Source: Agromyces sp. Soil535 (GTDB taxonomy: Bacteria; Actinomycetota; Actinomycetes; Actinomycetales; Microbacteriaceae). Taken from it: a stretch of DNA of 64,000 nucleotides. Made by a program: the position numbers and the translations under genes. Shown here piece by piece: positions 1 through 8,774 of this stretch. The notes under the pieces are model-generated. The model ran no database searches and had not been told where the DNA came from. It saw only the letters and a list, made by a program, of their open reading frames with translations. Positions within the stretch are counted from its first letter, which is position 1. Each line of letters begins with the position of its first letter. The DNA is taken from NCBI RefSeq assembly GCF_001428255.1, contig NZ_LMRW01000023.1, positions 248,309-312,308 of the forward strand, written 5' to 3'.

Positions 1-1464
1 CAGCCGCGCTGCTTCTACGACCTCGTGGTCGAGATCGCGCTCATCCGGCCGGGGCCGGTGCAGGGCGGTGCCGTGCATCCCTACATCCGGCGCCGCACGG
101 GCGAGGAGAAGGTGAGCTACCTGCATCCGAAGCTCGAGCCGGTGCTCGCCCGCACGCTCGGCGTGCCCCTCTTCCAGGAGCAGCTCATGCAGATGGCCAT
201 CGCGGTGGGCAACTGCAGCGCCGCCGACGCCGACCTGCTGCGACGGGCGATGGGCTCGAAGCGCGGCATCGAGAAGATCGAGAAGCTCCGGTCGAAGCTC
301 TTCGCCGGCATGGCCGAGAACGGCATCGCGCCCGACGTCGCCGACTCCATCTACGAGAAGATCGAGGCCTTCGCGAACTTCGGCTTCGCCGAGAGCCACG
401 CGCTGAGCTTCGGCCTGCTCGTGTATGCGAGCTCCTGGCTGAAGCTGCACTACCCCGCGGCGTTCCTCGCGGCGCTCCTGCGCGCCCAGCCGATGGGCTT
501 CTACTCGCCGCAGACGCTCACCGCCGACGCCAGGCGGCACGGCGTGGAGATGCTCCGACCCGACATCCTGCGGTCGGGGGTGGACGCAGGCCTCGAGGCG
601 CTCGATGGGGCCGCGGCATCCGCTGGCGACGACAGTGCGGTCGGCACCCGGCGCGGGCCGAGCGGCATGGCCGCCTGCGCCGACCCCGTGCAGCCGCCCT
701 TCGGCCGGTTCGACAGGGAGGCGCCCGACCGCTCCGCCGAGCACCGGCGCGACGCCGCGTTCGCGGTGCGCCTCGGGCTCGCCGACGTCTCCTCGATCGG
801 CACCGCCGTGGCGGAGCGCATCGTCGCCGAACGCGAGGCGCGCGGGCCGTACCGCGACATGGCAGACGTCTCCCGGCGCGCGGGCCTGAACGCCGAGCAG
901 CTCGAGGCGCTCGCCGCGGCGGGCGCGTTCGACGGGTTCGGCCTGCAGCGGCGCGAGGCGCTCTGGCTCGCAGGCGAGGCGGCGCAGGACCGCGAGGAGT
1001 ACCTCGCCGGCTCGATCGTGGTCGTGCAGCCGCCGCTGCTGCCGCTGCTCAGCCCTGCCGAGCAGGTCGTGTACGACCTGTGGGCCACCGGCATCTCCCC
1101 CGACGACCACCCGATCCGGCACGTGCGCGAGCACCTCGACGAGCGGGGCGCCATCCGGATCGACCTGCTGCGCAAGGCTGAGAGCGGCCGCCGCATCGAG
1201 GTGGGCGGGGTCGTCACCCATCGCCAGCGGCCGGCGACCGCGAGCGGCATCACGTTCATGAACCTGGAGGACGAGTCCGGCACCCTCAACGTGATCGCGG
1301 GCGTGGGCGTATGGAACCGCTACCGTCGCATCGCCCGGGAGGCGCCTGCGATGATCGTGCGCGGCATCCTCGAGCGCTCCCCCGAGGGGGTCGTCAACCT
1401 CGTCGCCGACCGGTTCGAGCGGCTCACCGTGTCGGCGCCCGCTCGCTCGCGGGACTTCCGCTGA
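1..1464 (+). CDS. dnaE2: Error-prone DNA polymerase DnaE2/ImuC, C-terminal part (5' truncated by window)
   Basis: The C-terminal 487 residues of a C-family polymerase alpha subunit; the reading frame is open from the first base, so the start lies outside the window. Typical of DnaE2 (ImuC) are the RPGPVQGGAVHPYIRRR segment near the left edge and the FGFAESHALSFGLLVYAS segment about 130 residues in. They are followed by a helix-hairpin-helix region (LADVSSIGTAVAERIVAER) and a C-terminal OB fold (GITFMNLEDESGTLNVIAG). By family knowledge this enzyme performs SOS-induced translesion synthesis with ImuA/ImuB, presumably encoded upstream. DnaE1 is less likely because of the short C-terminus after the OB fold and the DnaE2-type motifs. 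Confidence 0.93.
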   Translation, partial: QPRCFYDLVVEIALIRPGPVQGGAVHPYIRRRTGEEKVSYLHPKLEPVLARTLGVPLFQEQLMQMAIAVGNCSAADADLLRRAMGSKRGIEKIEKLRSKLFAGMAENGIAPDVADSIYEKIEAFANFGFAESHALSFGLLVYASSWLKLHYPAAFLAALLRAQPMGFYSPQTLTADARRHGVEMLRPDILRSGVDAGLEALDGAAASAGDDSAVGTRRGPSGMAACADPVQPPFGRFDREAPDRSAEHRRDAAFAVRLGLADVSSIGTAVAERIVAEREARGPYRDMADVSRRAGLNAEQLEALAAAGAFDGFGLQRREALWLAGEAAQDREEYLAGSIVVVQPPLLPLLSPAEQVVYDLWATGISPDDHPIRHVREHLDERGAIRIDLLRKAESGRRIEVGGVVTHRQRPATASGITFMNLEDESGTLNVIAGVGVWNRYRRIAREAPAMIVRGILERSPEGVVNLVADRFERLTVSAPARSRDFR

Positions 1465-1490
1465 ACGCGACCCGACCATGCCCGCCGGAA

Positions 1491-1496
1491 TATCCT
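1491..1496 (+). promoter_or_regulatory. Candidate -10 element (TATCCT)
   Basis: TATCCT lies 6 nt before a GTG at 1503 that opens a 20-codon frame running into the MFS start. No clear -35 is seen. Confidence 0.35.
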
Positions 1497-1502
1497 GAGG
1501 TC

Positions 1503-1565
1503 GTGGACGCCCGCGATCCACGACCGCTGAGCCCAGGTGTGCTCCGCCGAGGTGTCGGGAGATGA
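1503..1565 (+). CDS. Possible 20-aa leader peptide upstream of the MFS gene
   Basis: A GTG-initiated 20-codon frame reads MDARDPRPLSPGVLRRGVGR; its TGA overlaps the MFS start codon in an ATGA. The MFS start has only a weak ribosome site, so coupled translation from this leader would make sense. The frame is short and arginine/proline-rich and could be chance; only the promoter spacing and the ATGA overlap support it. Confidence 0.3.
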   Translation: MDARDPRPLSPGVLRRGVGR

Positions 1566-2737
1566 CGCGCCGGCCGCCTGCAGGGCGCCTGTTCACGCCC
1601 GCGTTCATCGCGCTGGGCCTCGCCGAACTCTGCTACTTCACCGCCGTCGGCGTGGCGATCTTCGCCCTCCCGATCTACGTCACCGGCCCCCTCGGCGGAG
1701 ACGACGCCGCGGCCGGACTGGCATTCGGCGCGTTCGCCCTCTCGGCACTCGTGCTCCGGCCGATCGCCGGGCGGCTCGCGGATCTCCGCGGCCGCCTCCC
1801 GCTCCTCCTCGGCGGCGCGCTGCTCGCCGCCGCGAGCCTCGCGCTCCTCGCCCTCGCCGAGAACCTCGTTGTCATCGTCGCCCTGCGACTGCTGGCGGGC
1901 GTCGCCGAGGCCGCGTTCTTCGTCGCCGGGTTCGCCGCCCTCGCCGACCTCGCACCGCCCGAGCGCATGGGCGAGGCGCTGTCGTACAACTCGCTCGGCC
2001 TCTACCTCGGCATCGCGCTCGGGCCGCCGCTCGGCGAGGTGCTCGTGCGGGCGTTCGGATTCGGGATCGCGTGGGCCGGCGCCGCGGCTCTGGCGGTGCT
2101 CGCCGCGGGCCTGACGTTCCTCGTCGGGGAAACGCGCGCCGGCGGCCCGCCAGACGATGTCGGGCTCCACCTCATCCACCGACCGGCCCTCCCCATCGCC
2201 GTCGGGTTCCTCGCATCGCTCGTCGCGATGGGCGGATTCCTCGCCTTCGCGTCGTTGTACGCCCTCCGCGTGGGCCTTGCGAACGCGAGCCTCGCGCTCT
2301 TCGTGTACGGCGGCGTCGTGGTCGTGTGCCGCATCGCGTTCGCGCGGGTTCCCGACCGGCTGCCTCCGCTCGCCCTCGGGGCCGCGGCGCTCGGCACGAT
2401 CGCCCTGGGCCTCGGACTCGCCGCGACATGGCCGTCGCCCGCGGGCCTGATCCTCGGGGCGGCAGTCACCGCCGTCGGGGTCACGTTCAGCACGCCGGCG
2501 TTCTTCGCGGCGATCTTCGCGACCGCCTCGCCGTCGCAACGCGGCGTGGCATCCGGAACCGCGAGCGCGGCGATCGACCTCGGCCTGGGAATCGGCCCGA
2601 TCCTGCTCGGGCTCGTCGCCGACCCGTTCGGGATCCCGTGGGCGTTCGGCGTCGGCGCCGCGGTCGCGGTCGGCGGCGCGGTCTGGACGCTCATGCTCCG
2701 GCGGCGGTCGACGGTGTCGGCACCGCCCGCGGGATGA
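1562..2737 (+). CDS. MFS transporter
   Basis: A 391-residue integral membrane protein with about 12 hydrophobic segments and no large soluble domain. The loop after the second segment reads RPIAGRLADLRGR, matching the major facilitator motif A pattern (G-x-L-a-D-r-x-G-R-R). A short cytoplasmic linker around residues 190-210 separates two six-helix halves. Substrate cannot be read from the sequence; drug or small-metabolite efflux is the usual role of such compact actinobacterial MFS proteins. The start is the ATG of an ATGA overlap with a possible leader peptide; GAGG about 9 nt upstream is the only ribosome-site-like sequence. Confidence 0.88.
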   Translation: MTRRPPAGRLFTPAFIALGLAELCYFTAVGVAIFALPIYVTGPLGGDDAAAGLAFGAFALSALVLRPIAGRLADLRGRLPLLLGGALLAAASLALLALAENLVVIVALRLLAGVAEAAFFVAGFAALADLAPPERMGEALSYNSLGLYLGIALGPPLGEVLVRAFGFGIAWAGAAALAVLAAGLTFLVGETRAGGPPDDVGLHLIHRPALPIAVGFLASLVAMGGFLAFASLYALRVGLANASLALFVYGGVVVVCRIAFARVPDRLPPLALGAAALGTIALGLGLAATWPSPAGLILGAAVTAVGVTFSTPAFFAAIFATASPSQRGVASGTASAAIDLGLGIGPILLGLVADPFGIPWAFGVGAAVAVGGAVWTLMLRRRSTVSAPPAG

Positions 2738-2838
2738 CCATCGACGCCCGACATCGTGGGCGCGACGCAGCTCGGGTGGCGAGCGATCGGGTTCGACGTC
2801 GCACCGTGTCGGCGACCGCCCGGCCGCCGGTCTTCGGT

Positions 2839-2844
2839 TAGCCT
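2839..2844 (+). promoter_or_regulatory. -10 element of DUF3097 gene (leaderless)
   Basis: TAGCCT ends 6 nt before the GTG start, with no Shine-Dalgarno between. Confidence 0.5.
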
Positions 2845-2850
2845 CGATCG

Positions 2851-3723
2851 GTGCCGACTGCGACCCACGACCCGAACGGATCCGACCGCTACAGCGCCGA
2901 CGTGCTCGCCGGCGACTGGCGAGCACGCGGACGGCGCACCATCCCGACGCTCGAGGCTGAGCGGGACCTCGTCGTCGAACTCGCCGCCGACGGGTTCTGC
3001 GGCGCCGTCGTCGAGGTCGACACGCGCACCGTCACCCTCGAGGACCGGTTCGGCCGCAAGCGGATGTTCCCCCTCGGGCACGGCTTCCTCGTCGACGGCG
3101 ACGCCGTGCAGCTCGTGACCCCTGCACCGAAGGCGCCCACCGGTCGGCTCCGCACGGCATCGGGCTCCTTCGCCGTCGATCGGGCGCCCGCACGCGTCGC
3201 GCTGCCGAGCCGCATTTTCGTCGAGGGCCGCCACGACGCCGAGCTGGTCGAGAAGGTCTGGGGCGCCGACCTGCGCATCGAGGGTGTCGTCGTCGAGTAC
3301 CTCGAGGGCGTCGACGTGCTCGCCGCGCAGCTCGACGAGTTCCGTCCCGGCCCTGACCGGCGTGCCGGCATCCTCGTCGATCACCTGGTGCCGGGCTCGA
3401 AGGAGCACCGCATCGCCGACGCGGTGGCGCGCGGGCCGCACGGCCGGCACGTGCTCGTGGTGGGGCATCCGTTCATCGACATCTGGCAGGGCGTGAAGCC
3501 GGCCCGCCTCGGCCGTGAGGCGTGGCCGGTCATTCCGCGCGGCACCGAGTGGAAGCACGGCGTCTGCGAGGCGTTCGGGTGGCCGCACGCCGACCAGGCC
3601 GACGTCGCGCGGGCCTGGCAGCACATCCTCGGCCGCGTGCGCGGCTACGGCGACCTCGAGCCTGCGCTCCTCGGGCGGGTCGAGGAGCTCATCGATTTCG
3701 TGACGGCGCCGCAGGAGACCTGA
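2851..3723 (+). CDS. DUF3097 family protein
   Basis: A 290-residue soluble protein recognised as DUF3097, found across Actinobacteria and of unknown function. The N-terminal 100 residues look like a small beta-rich domain (VVEVDTRTVTLEDRFGRKR). A second part from about residue 125 begins RIFVEGRHDAELVEKVWG and continues with GILVDHLVPGSKE and VLVVGHPFIDIW. This acidic pattern (E-G-x-x-D, later D) resembles a Toprim-like fold, so a nucleic-acid role is possible, but that is inference. The GTG start is supported by the TAGCCT hexamer directly upstream. Confidence 0.85.
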   Translation: MPTATHDPNGSDRYSADVLAGDWRARGRRTIPTLEAERDLVVELAADGFCGAVVEVDTRTVTLEDRFGRKRMFPLGHGFLVDGDAVQLVTPAPKAPTGRLRTASGSFAVDRAPARVALPSRIFVEGRHDAELVEKVWGADLRIEGVVVEYLEGVDVLAAQLDEFRPGPDRRAGILVDHLVPGSKEHRIADAVARGPHGRHVLVVGHPFIDIWQGVKPARLGREAWPVIPRGTEWKHGVCEAFGWPHADQADVARAWQHILGRVRGYGDLEPALLGRVEELIDFVTAPQET

Positions 3724-3878
3724 GCGGCACGGCGCTTCGGCCCTCCGAAAACCTGCCAATCCAGGTGGATGGACCGGATGCCGCGCCGCCCGCCGATATC
3801 GTGGCTGAGGCCGCGCAGGCGGCAGCGACGTGACGGAGCGGGAGCAACCGGACCAGCGTCCGCGGCTCCCGATGGGAT

Positions 3879-4982
3879 GTGGAGCAGATGAACGACGTGC
3901 AGCGGTCGAGCACCGAGGCCGACCGGGCGAGGTGGCGCCGGTACCTCGCGGACGAGCGTGCCGAGGCGGCCGTCTACCGCAAGCTGGCCGCCCGGCGCGA
4001 TGGCGAGGAGCGCGAGATCCTGCTCGCGCTCGCCGCGGCGGAGGGGCGCCACGAGGCGCACTGGCTCGCGTTGCTCGACGGCGACGACTCGGGCATGCCG
4101 CGCGCGGACGTGCGCACCCGCCTGCTCGGCGCGCTCGCCCGCCGGTTCGGCTCGATCTTCGTGCTCGCCCTCGCGCAGCGCGCCGAGGCCCGCTCGCCGT
4201 ACGCGACCGATCCCCATGCGACCGCGGCGATGGCCGCCGACGAGCGGATCCACGGCGAGGTCGTGCGAGGACTCGCCGCCAGAGGGCGGCGCCGGCTCGC
4301 CGGGACCCTTCGCCCCGCGGTGTTCGGCGCCAACGACGGGCTGGTCTCGAACCTCGCGCTCGTGCTCGGCATCGGCGCCACCGGCGTGCCCGCCTCGGTC
4401 GTGCTGTTCACGGGCATCGCGGGCCTTCTCGCGGGCGCCCTCTCGATGGCGGCGGGAGAGTACGTGTCGGTGCGATCGCAGCTGGAGCTCCTCGAGGCAT
4501 CCGCCCCCGACCCCGCCACCCATGAGGCGCTCGTCGACCTCGACATCGACGCCAACGAGCTCGCCCTGGTGTACCGCGCGCGCGGCATGGACGAAGTGGA
4601 GGCGCACGAGCGCGCCGCGCTGGTGGTCGCACGCGTACAGGCGGCGGAGCAGGCGCAGGCGCCGACCGATGCGCTCTCGGTCGTGGCGATGGACGACGAG
4701 GCGGTGGGAACGGGCCTGTCGGCGGCGCTGTCGAGCTTCCTGTTCTTCGCGTCGGGCGCCGTCCTCCCGGTGCTGCCGTGGATCGTCGGGCTGAGCGGCT
4801 CGGCCGCGATCCTCACGGCTGTGGTACTCGTGGGCGTCGCGCTGCTCGCGACGGGCGCGATCGTCGGCCTGCTGTCGGGTGCATCGCCGCTGAGACGGGC
4901 CATGCGGCAGCTCGGAATCGGTCTCGGCGCGGCGGCCGTCACCTACGTGCTCGGCCTCGCCTTCGGCACGACCATCGGCTGA
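3879..4982 (+). CDS. Rubrerythrin-like/VIT1-CCC1 fusion membrane protein
   Basis: 367 residues. The N-terminal ~130 residues form a ferritin-like helical region with metal-ligand patterns (ADERAEAAVYRKL, AAAEGRHEAHW, AADERIHGEVVRGLA). A CCC1/VIT membrane domain follows, opening with FGANDGLVSNLALVLGIG and AGALSMAAGEYVSVRSQLE, with further membrane helices at the C-terminus. The family moves Fe2+/Mn2+; the fusion resembles membrane-bound ferritin MbfA, an iron exporter, so iron detoxification is the likely job. Start is uncertain: GTG at 3879 or in-frame ATG at 3888, both with GGAG/GGGA unusually close. Confidence 0.85.
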   Translation: MEQMNDVQRSSTEADRARWRRYLADERAEAAVYRKLAARRDGEEREILLALAAAEGRHEAHWLALLDGDDSGMPRADVRTRLLGALARRFGSIFVLALAQRAEARSPYATDPHATAAMAADERIHGEVVRGLAARGRRRLAGTLRPAVFGANDGLVSNLALVLGIGATGVPASVVLFTGIAGLLAGALSMAAGEYVSVRSQLELLEASAPDPATHEALVDLDIDANELALVYRARGMDEVEAHERAALVVARVQAAEQAQAPTDALSVVAMDDEAVGTGLSAALSSFLFFASGAVLPVLPWIVGLSGSAAILTAVVLVGVALLATGAIVGLLSGASPLRRAMRQLGIGLGAAAVTYVLGLAFGTTIG

Positions 4983-5036
4983 CCGAAGGCGGCGCCAGCT
5001 GCAGCCGCGTCGTGGATCCGTCTTACCGACGTCGCG

Positions 5037-5513
5037 TCAGCCGACCAGCTTGTTCCAGCCGTCGCCGTCGACGTGCTCGAAGATGAGGTTGGTCTCGGTG
5101 TGCGCGACCGCCGGATGCCCCGTGAGGTGGTCGAGCACGAACTGGCGCAGCTCCTCGGCGTCGCGGGCGGCCACGTGCAGGAGGTAGTCGTCGGCCCCGG
5201 CCATGTGGTACACCGCGAGCACGCCCGGCAGGTGCGGCACCTGCGCTCGGAACGCGTCGATCTCGCTGCGGTCGTGCTTGACGAGCCGCACGGCGATGAG
5301 CGCCTGCAGCGAGACGCCGAGCGACGCCAGGTCGACGTCCACCCGGTAGCCGCGCACCGTGCCGAGGCTCTGCAGCCGCCGGAGCCGCAGCGATACCGTG
5401 GACTCGGCCACTCCGACCTCGGCGGCGAGTGCGGCGCCCGATGCCCTCGCATTGGTGGAGAGCGCCTGCAGCAGCGCTCGGTCGACGCGGTCGAGTTCGG
5501 GTTTCTGCGCCAT
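5037..5513 (-). CDS. Lrp/AsnC family transcriptional regulator
   Basis: 158 residues. An N-terminal winged helix-turn-helix (LDRVDRALLQALSTNARAS... EVGVAESTVSLRLRRLQSLG) is followed by a RAM/AsnC ligand domain with GADDYLLHVAARDAEEL. The start at 5513 has a strong GGGGAGGG ribosome site 7 nt upstream; a longer frame exists but runs into the intergenic promoter region. It is divergent from a methionine-gamma-lyase-like gene 110 bp away, the usual arrangement of an Lrp regulator and its target, so control of sulfur amino-acid catabolism is inferred. Confidence 0.92.
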   Translation of the reverse strand: MAQKPELDRVDRALLQALSTNARASGAALAAEVGVAESTVSLRLRRLQSLGTVRGYRVDVDLASLGVSLQALIAVRLVKHDRSEIDAFRAQVPHLPGVLAVYHMAGADDYLLHVAARDAEELRQFVLDHLTGHPAVAHTETNLIFEHVDGDGWNKLVG

Positions 5514-5623
5514 CGGTGGCCCTCCCCTGCGATCTGATTGCAGAAGCTTCGGAATTTTCAGTGTATCGCACCGATCCTGCAAGGCGATTTGCTGATCGTC
5601 ACAGATTCTGTTTCATTCAAGGC
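5514..5623. promoter_or_regulatory. Divergent promoter/operator region between Lrp regulator and PLP enzyme
   Basis: 110 bp, clearly more AT-rich than its surroundings. It contains the 8-bp palindrome GAAGCTTC and an inverted TTGCAG...CTGCAA pair separated by about 36 bp. AT-rich imperfect palindromes are typical Lrp sites; no single box can be assigned. Confidence 0.45.
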
Positions 5624-6850
5624 ATGCAGACATCGTCGTCGCAGTTCGAGACCCGCGCCGTGCACGGCGGCATGGCCGGGGTCCGGACGAGCGGATCCCA
5701 TGTGCCCGTCATCGACTTGTCGACCACGAACCCGCTGGGGTCCGTCGAGACCGGCGGCCTCTCGTACGAGGAGCTCGCCACGGGGCACGACCTCGGCGAG
5801 GGGCGCTCCGCGGTCTACCAGCGTCTCTGGCAGCCGGGCGTCGCCCGCTTCGAGGAGTCGCTCGCCGGGCTCGAGGGCACGGAGGGCGCCGTCGCCTTCG
5901 GGAGCGGCATGGCGGCGCTCGCGGCCACGCTCATCGCCACGGCGTCTGCAGGCAAGCCGCACGTCGTCGCCGTTCGCCCGCTCTACGGCGGCACCGACCA
6001 CGTGCTCGAGAGCGGCCTGCTCGGCACCGAGGTCACCTGGTCGGATGCCGCAGGCATCGCCGCCGCCATCCGACCCGACACCGGGCTCGTCATCGTCGAG
6101 ACTCCGGCGAACCCCACACTCGAGTTGCTCGACCTTCGCAGCGTGACGGATGCCGCTGGCGGCGTGCCCGTCCTCGTGGACAACACGTTCGCCACCCCCG
6201 TGCTGCAACGCCCGGCCGAGTTCGGCGCAACGCTCGTGCTGCACAGCGCCACGAAGTACCTCGGCGGACACGGCGACGTCATGGGCGGCGTCGTCGCCGG
6301 CGACCGGGTCTGGGTGGAACGGCTGCGCCGGGTCCGCGCGCTCACCGGCGGGCTGCTGCATCCGATGGCCGCCTACCTCCTGCATCGCGGACTCCGCACG
6401 CTGCCGGTGCGCGTGCGCGCCCAGCAGGAGACCGCGCGCGTGCTCGCCGAGCGACTGCTCGCCCACCCCGCCGTGGCGCACGTGCACTACCCCGGGCTGC
6501 CCGGGCAGGACCCCGCCGGACTCGTCGGCACGCAGCTCGAGGGTCCCGGGTCGATCATCGCGCTGGAGCTCGCCGGCGGTTACGACGCCGCCGCGCGCTT
6601 CACGGAGTCCTGCGAACTCGTCACGCACGCCGTGTCCCTCGGAGGCGTGGACTCGCTCGTCCAGCACCCGGCCTCGCTGACCCACCGCCCCGTCGCGGGC
6701 GAGGCGAAGCCCGGTGCCGCGGTGGTGCGCCTCTCGATCGGGCTCGAGCACGTCGACGACCTCACGGCCGACCTGATGGCCGCGCTCGACGCTGCGGCGG
6801 AGCTCGGCGGGCTCGTCGCTCCCGAGCAGGCGGGCGCGACCGCCGGCTGA
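5624..6850 (+). CDS. Trans-sulfuration PLP enzyme, methionine gamma-lyase-like
   Basis: 408 residues of the Cys/Met metabolism PLP family. Visible are the GSGMAAL phosphate-binding loop (~93-99), the PANPT segment (~161), VLVDNTFATP (~184) and the Schiff-base lysine K211 in SATKYLGGHGDVMGG. It could act as methionine gamma-lyase, cystathionine gamma-lyase or homocysteine desulfhydrase. The active-site tyrosine segment reads PLYGGT (Y121) where classical methionine gamma-lyases carry a cysteine two residues later, so the exact reaction is open. The start follows an AAGG site 2 nt upstream and the low-GC intergenic region. Confidence 0.88.
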   Translation: MQTSSSQFETRAVHGGMAGVRTSGSHVPVIDLSTTNPLGSVETGGLSYEELATGHDLGEGRSAVYQRLWQPGVARFEESLAGLEGTEGAVAFGSGMAALAATLIATASAGKPHVVAVRPLYGGTDHVLESGLLGTEVTWSDAAGIAAAIRPDTGLVIVETPANPTLELLDLRSVTDAAGGVPVLVDNTFATPVLQRPAEFGATLVLHSATKYLGGHGDVMGGVVAGDRVWVERLRRVRALTGGLLHPMAAYLLHRGLRTLPVRVRAQQETARVLAERLLAHPAVAHVHYPGLPGQDPAGLVGTQLEGPGSIIALELAGGYDAAARFTESCELVTHAVSLGGVDSLVQHPASLTHRPVAGEAKPGAAVVRLSIGLEHVDDLTADLMAALDAAAELGGLVAPEQAGATAG

Positions 6851-6914
6851 GCCCGGGAGTCGGCCTCCATGGTGTCCGGCGGCGGATGCGGCTCCGGACG
6901 TCGCAGGCGCGGCC

Positions 6915-8711
6915 TCAGCGGCTGCCGAGCCGCCGGCGCAGCAGGTCGATGCGCGACTGCAGCTGCGTGACCGTCGCCTGGGCGACCGCCGGCCCGCCGC
7001 ACACCCGCCGCAACTCCGCGTGCACCTGCGAGTGCGGCTCGCCCGTGTGGCGCGCCCACAGGCCCACGAGGCTGTTGAGCAGCGCCCGCTGCTCCTTCAG
7101 GGTGCGGTAGAGGGCGACCGGCTCGGGCTGCTCCGACTCCGCGGTGTGCTTGCGCCGGTCCCCCGCGCGCCGGGCCTGGCGCGCCTGGCGGTGCCGCAGC
7201 AGCTCGGAGACCTGCTCGGGCTCGAGGAGTCCCGGGATGCCGATGAAGTCGAACTCCTCGTCGCTGCCGGGCTCGGCGAGCGTGCCGAACTCGGTGCCGT
7301 CGTAGAGCACACGGTCGAACGAGGCATCCGACCCGATCGCCTCCCACGTGCCGAGCCCGGCCTCTTCGGACGCGCGTTCCTCGCGGTTTGCGGACTCCAG
7401 GAGGCTGTCGTCGAGGCCGTCGTCGTCACCATCGCCGCTGCGACGGTCGAGGGCATGGTCGCGCTCGAGCTCGAGCTGCGCGGCGAGGGACATGAGCGTG
7501 GGCACGTTGGGGAGGAACACCGAGGCCGTCTCGCCGCGACGGCGGGCACGCACGAAGCGGCCGATCGCCTGCGCGAAGTACAACGGCGTCGACGCGCTGG
7601 TGGCGTAGACCCCGACGGCGAGCCGAGGGACGTCGACGCCCTCGGACACCATGCGGACCGCGACCATCCACCTGCGGGTGTCGCCCGCGAACTCCTCGAT
7701 GCGTGCGCTCGCCTCCTTCTCGTCGGAGAGCACCACGGTGACGGGTTCGCCGCGGATGCCCTCGAGGATCTGCGCATACGCCCGCGCCACGGTCTGGTCG
7801 GTCGCGATGACGAGCCCGCCCGCGTCGGGGATGCCGTGCCGCACCTCGGTGAGACGGCGGTCGGCCGCCTGCAGCACGGCGGGGATCCACTCGCCGGTGG
7901 GTTCGAGCGCCGTGCGCCACGCCGACGACGTGATGTCCTTCGTGTTGTCCTCGCCGAGGCGGGCCTCCATCTCGTCGCCCGCCTTGGTACGCCAGCGCAT
8001 GTGCCCGGCGTAGACCATGAAGAGCACCGGACGCACGACCCCGTCGGCGAGGGCGCGCCCGTAGCCGTAGTCGTAGTCGGTCTTGGACAGCCGCACGCCC
8101 TGTGCGTCGGGCTCGTAGCGCACGAACGGGATCGGCGCGGTGTCGGAGCGGAACGGCGTGCCCGTGAGCGAGAGGCGCTTCGTCGCGGGTTCGAACGCCT
8201 CCCGGATCGCGTCGCCCCACGAGAGCGCGTCGCCGCCGTGATGCACCTCGTCGAGGATCACGAGCGTGCGTCCCGAGATCGTGAGCTCACGGTGCAGGGC
8301 GGGCCGCATGGCCACCTGCGCGTACGTGACGACGACGCCGTGGAAGTGTCGGGCGGACTGTCCGTGGGCGTTGCGGAAGCCCGGATCCAGTCGGATGCCG
8401 GCACGGGCCGCGGCATCCGCCCACTGCCGCTTGAGGTGGTCGGTCGGTGCGACCACCGTGATGCGGTCGATGACGCGGCGGGCGCGGAGCTCGGCCGCGA
8501 GACGCAGGGCGAAGGTCGTCTTGCCGGCGCCCGGCGTCGCAGCTGCGAGGAAGTCGCGTGGCATCTCGGCGAGGTACTGCTCGAGGGCCTCGGCCTGCCA
8601 GGCGCGCAGCTTGCTCGCGGTGCCCCACGCTGCTCGTTCGGGGAACGACGGGGAGAGGTGCTCGGCGGCCGAGGTGCCCGGCTGGTGGCCGGAAGGGGTC
8701 GCGGTGCTCAC
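6915..8711 (-). CDS. DEAD/DEAH-box helicase (superfamily II)
   Basis: 598 residues. Walker A is TPGAGKTT (59-66), motif II is DEVH (154-157), motif III reads SLTGTPFRS, and the C-terminal helicase lobe carries ASTPLYFAQAIGRFVRARR. A charged C-terminal tail (RQARQARRAGDRRKH) may bind nucleic acid. It is a close type to the actinobacterial DEAD/DEAH ATP-dependent helicases of unknown specific role (RadD/XPB-like layout). The GTG start at 8711 lacks an obvious ribosome site; a longer frame would overlap the divergent SGNH gene and is rejected. Confidence 0.85.
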   Translation of the reverse strand: MSTATPSGHQPGTSAAEHLSPSFPERAAWGTASKLRAWQAEALEQYLAEMPRDFLAAATPGAGKTTFALRLAAELRARRVIDRITVVAPTDHLKRQWADAAARAGIRLDPGFRNAHGQSARHFHGVVVTYAQVAMRPALHRELTISGRTLVILDEVHHGGDALSWGDAIREAFEPATKRLSLTGTPFRSDTAPIPFVRYEPDAQGVRLSKTDYDYGYGRALADGVVRPVLFMVYAGHMRWRTKAGDEMEARLGEDNTKDITSSAWRTALEPTGEWIPAVLQAADRRLTEVRHGIPDAGGLVIATDQTVARAYAQILEGIRGEPVTVVLSDEKEASARIEEFAGDTRRWMVAVRMVSEGVDVPRLAVGVYATSASTPLYFAQAIGRFVRARRRGETASVFLPNVPTLMSLAAQLELERDHALDRRSGDGDDDGLDDSLLESANREERASEEAGLGTWEAIGSDASFDRVLYDGTEFGTLAEPGSDEEFDFIGIPGLLEPEQVSELLRHRQARQARRAGDRRKHTAESEQPEPVALYRTLKEQRALLNSLVGLWARHTGEPHSQVHAELRRVCGGPAVAQATVTQLQSRIDLLRRRLGSR

Positions 8712-8761
8712 TGGATTCGAGAGTAGCGGAGGGGCCTGACATCCTCGAACCGACGACTTGG

Positions 8762-8767
8762 CACAAT
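8762..8767 (+). promoter_or_regulatory. -10 element of SGNH hydrolase gene (leaderless)
   Basis: CACAAT with 7 nt to the ATG at 8775. The hexamer overlaps the alternative ATG at 8766, which argues for the downstream start. Confidence 0.45.
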
Positions 8768-8774
8768 GGGAGTC

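Noticed and set aside
1537..2841. Long open frames on both strands over the MFS and helicase genes (several of 400-700 codons)
   Set aside because: Arg/Pro/Ala-rich translations with no domain; typical shadows of high-GC genes whose real frame shows clear motifs.
3751..3766. ACCTG...CAGGT inverted repeat upstream of the rubrerythrin-CCC1 gene
   Set aside because: Short arms, common by chance, and not aligned with a visible promoter.
6874..6899. GTCCGG/CCGGAC hairpin between the PLP enzyme and helicase genes
   Set aside because: Six-bp stem with a 14-nt loop and no T-run; too weak to call a terminator.
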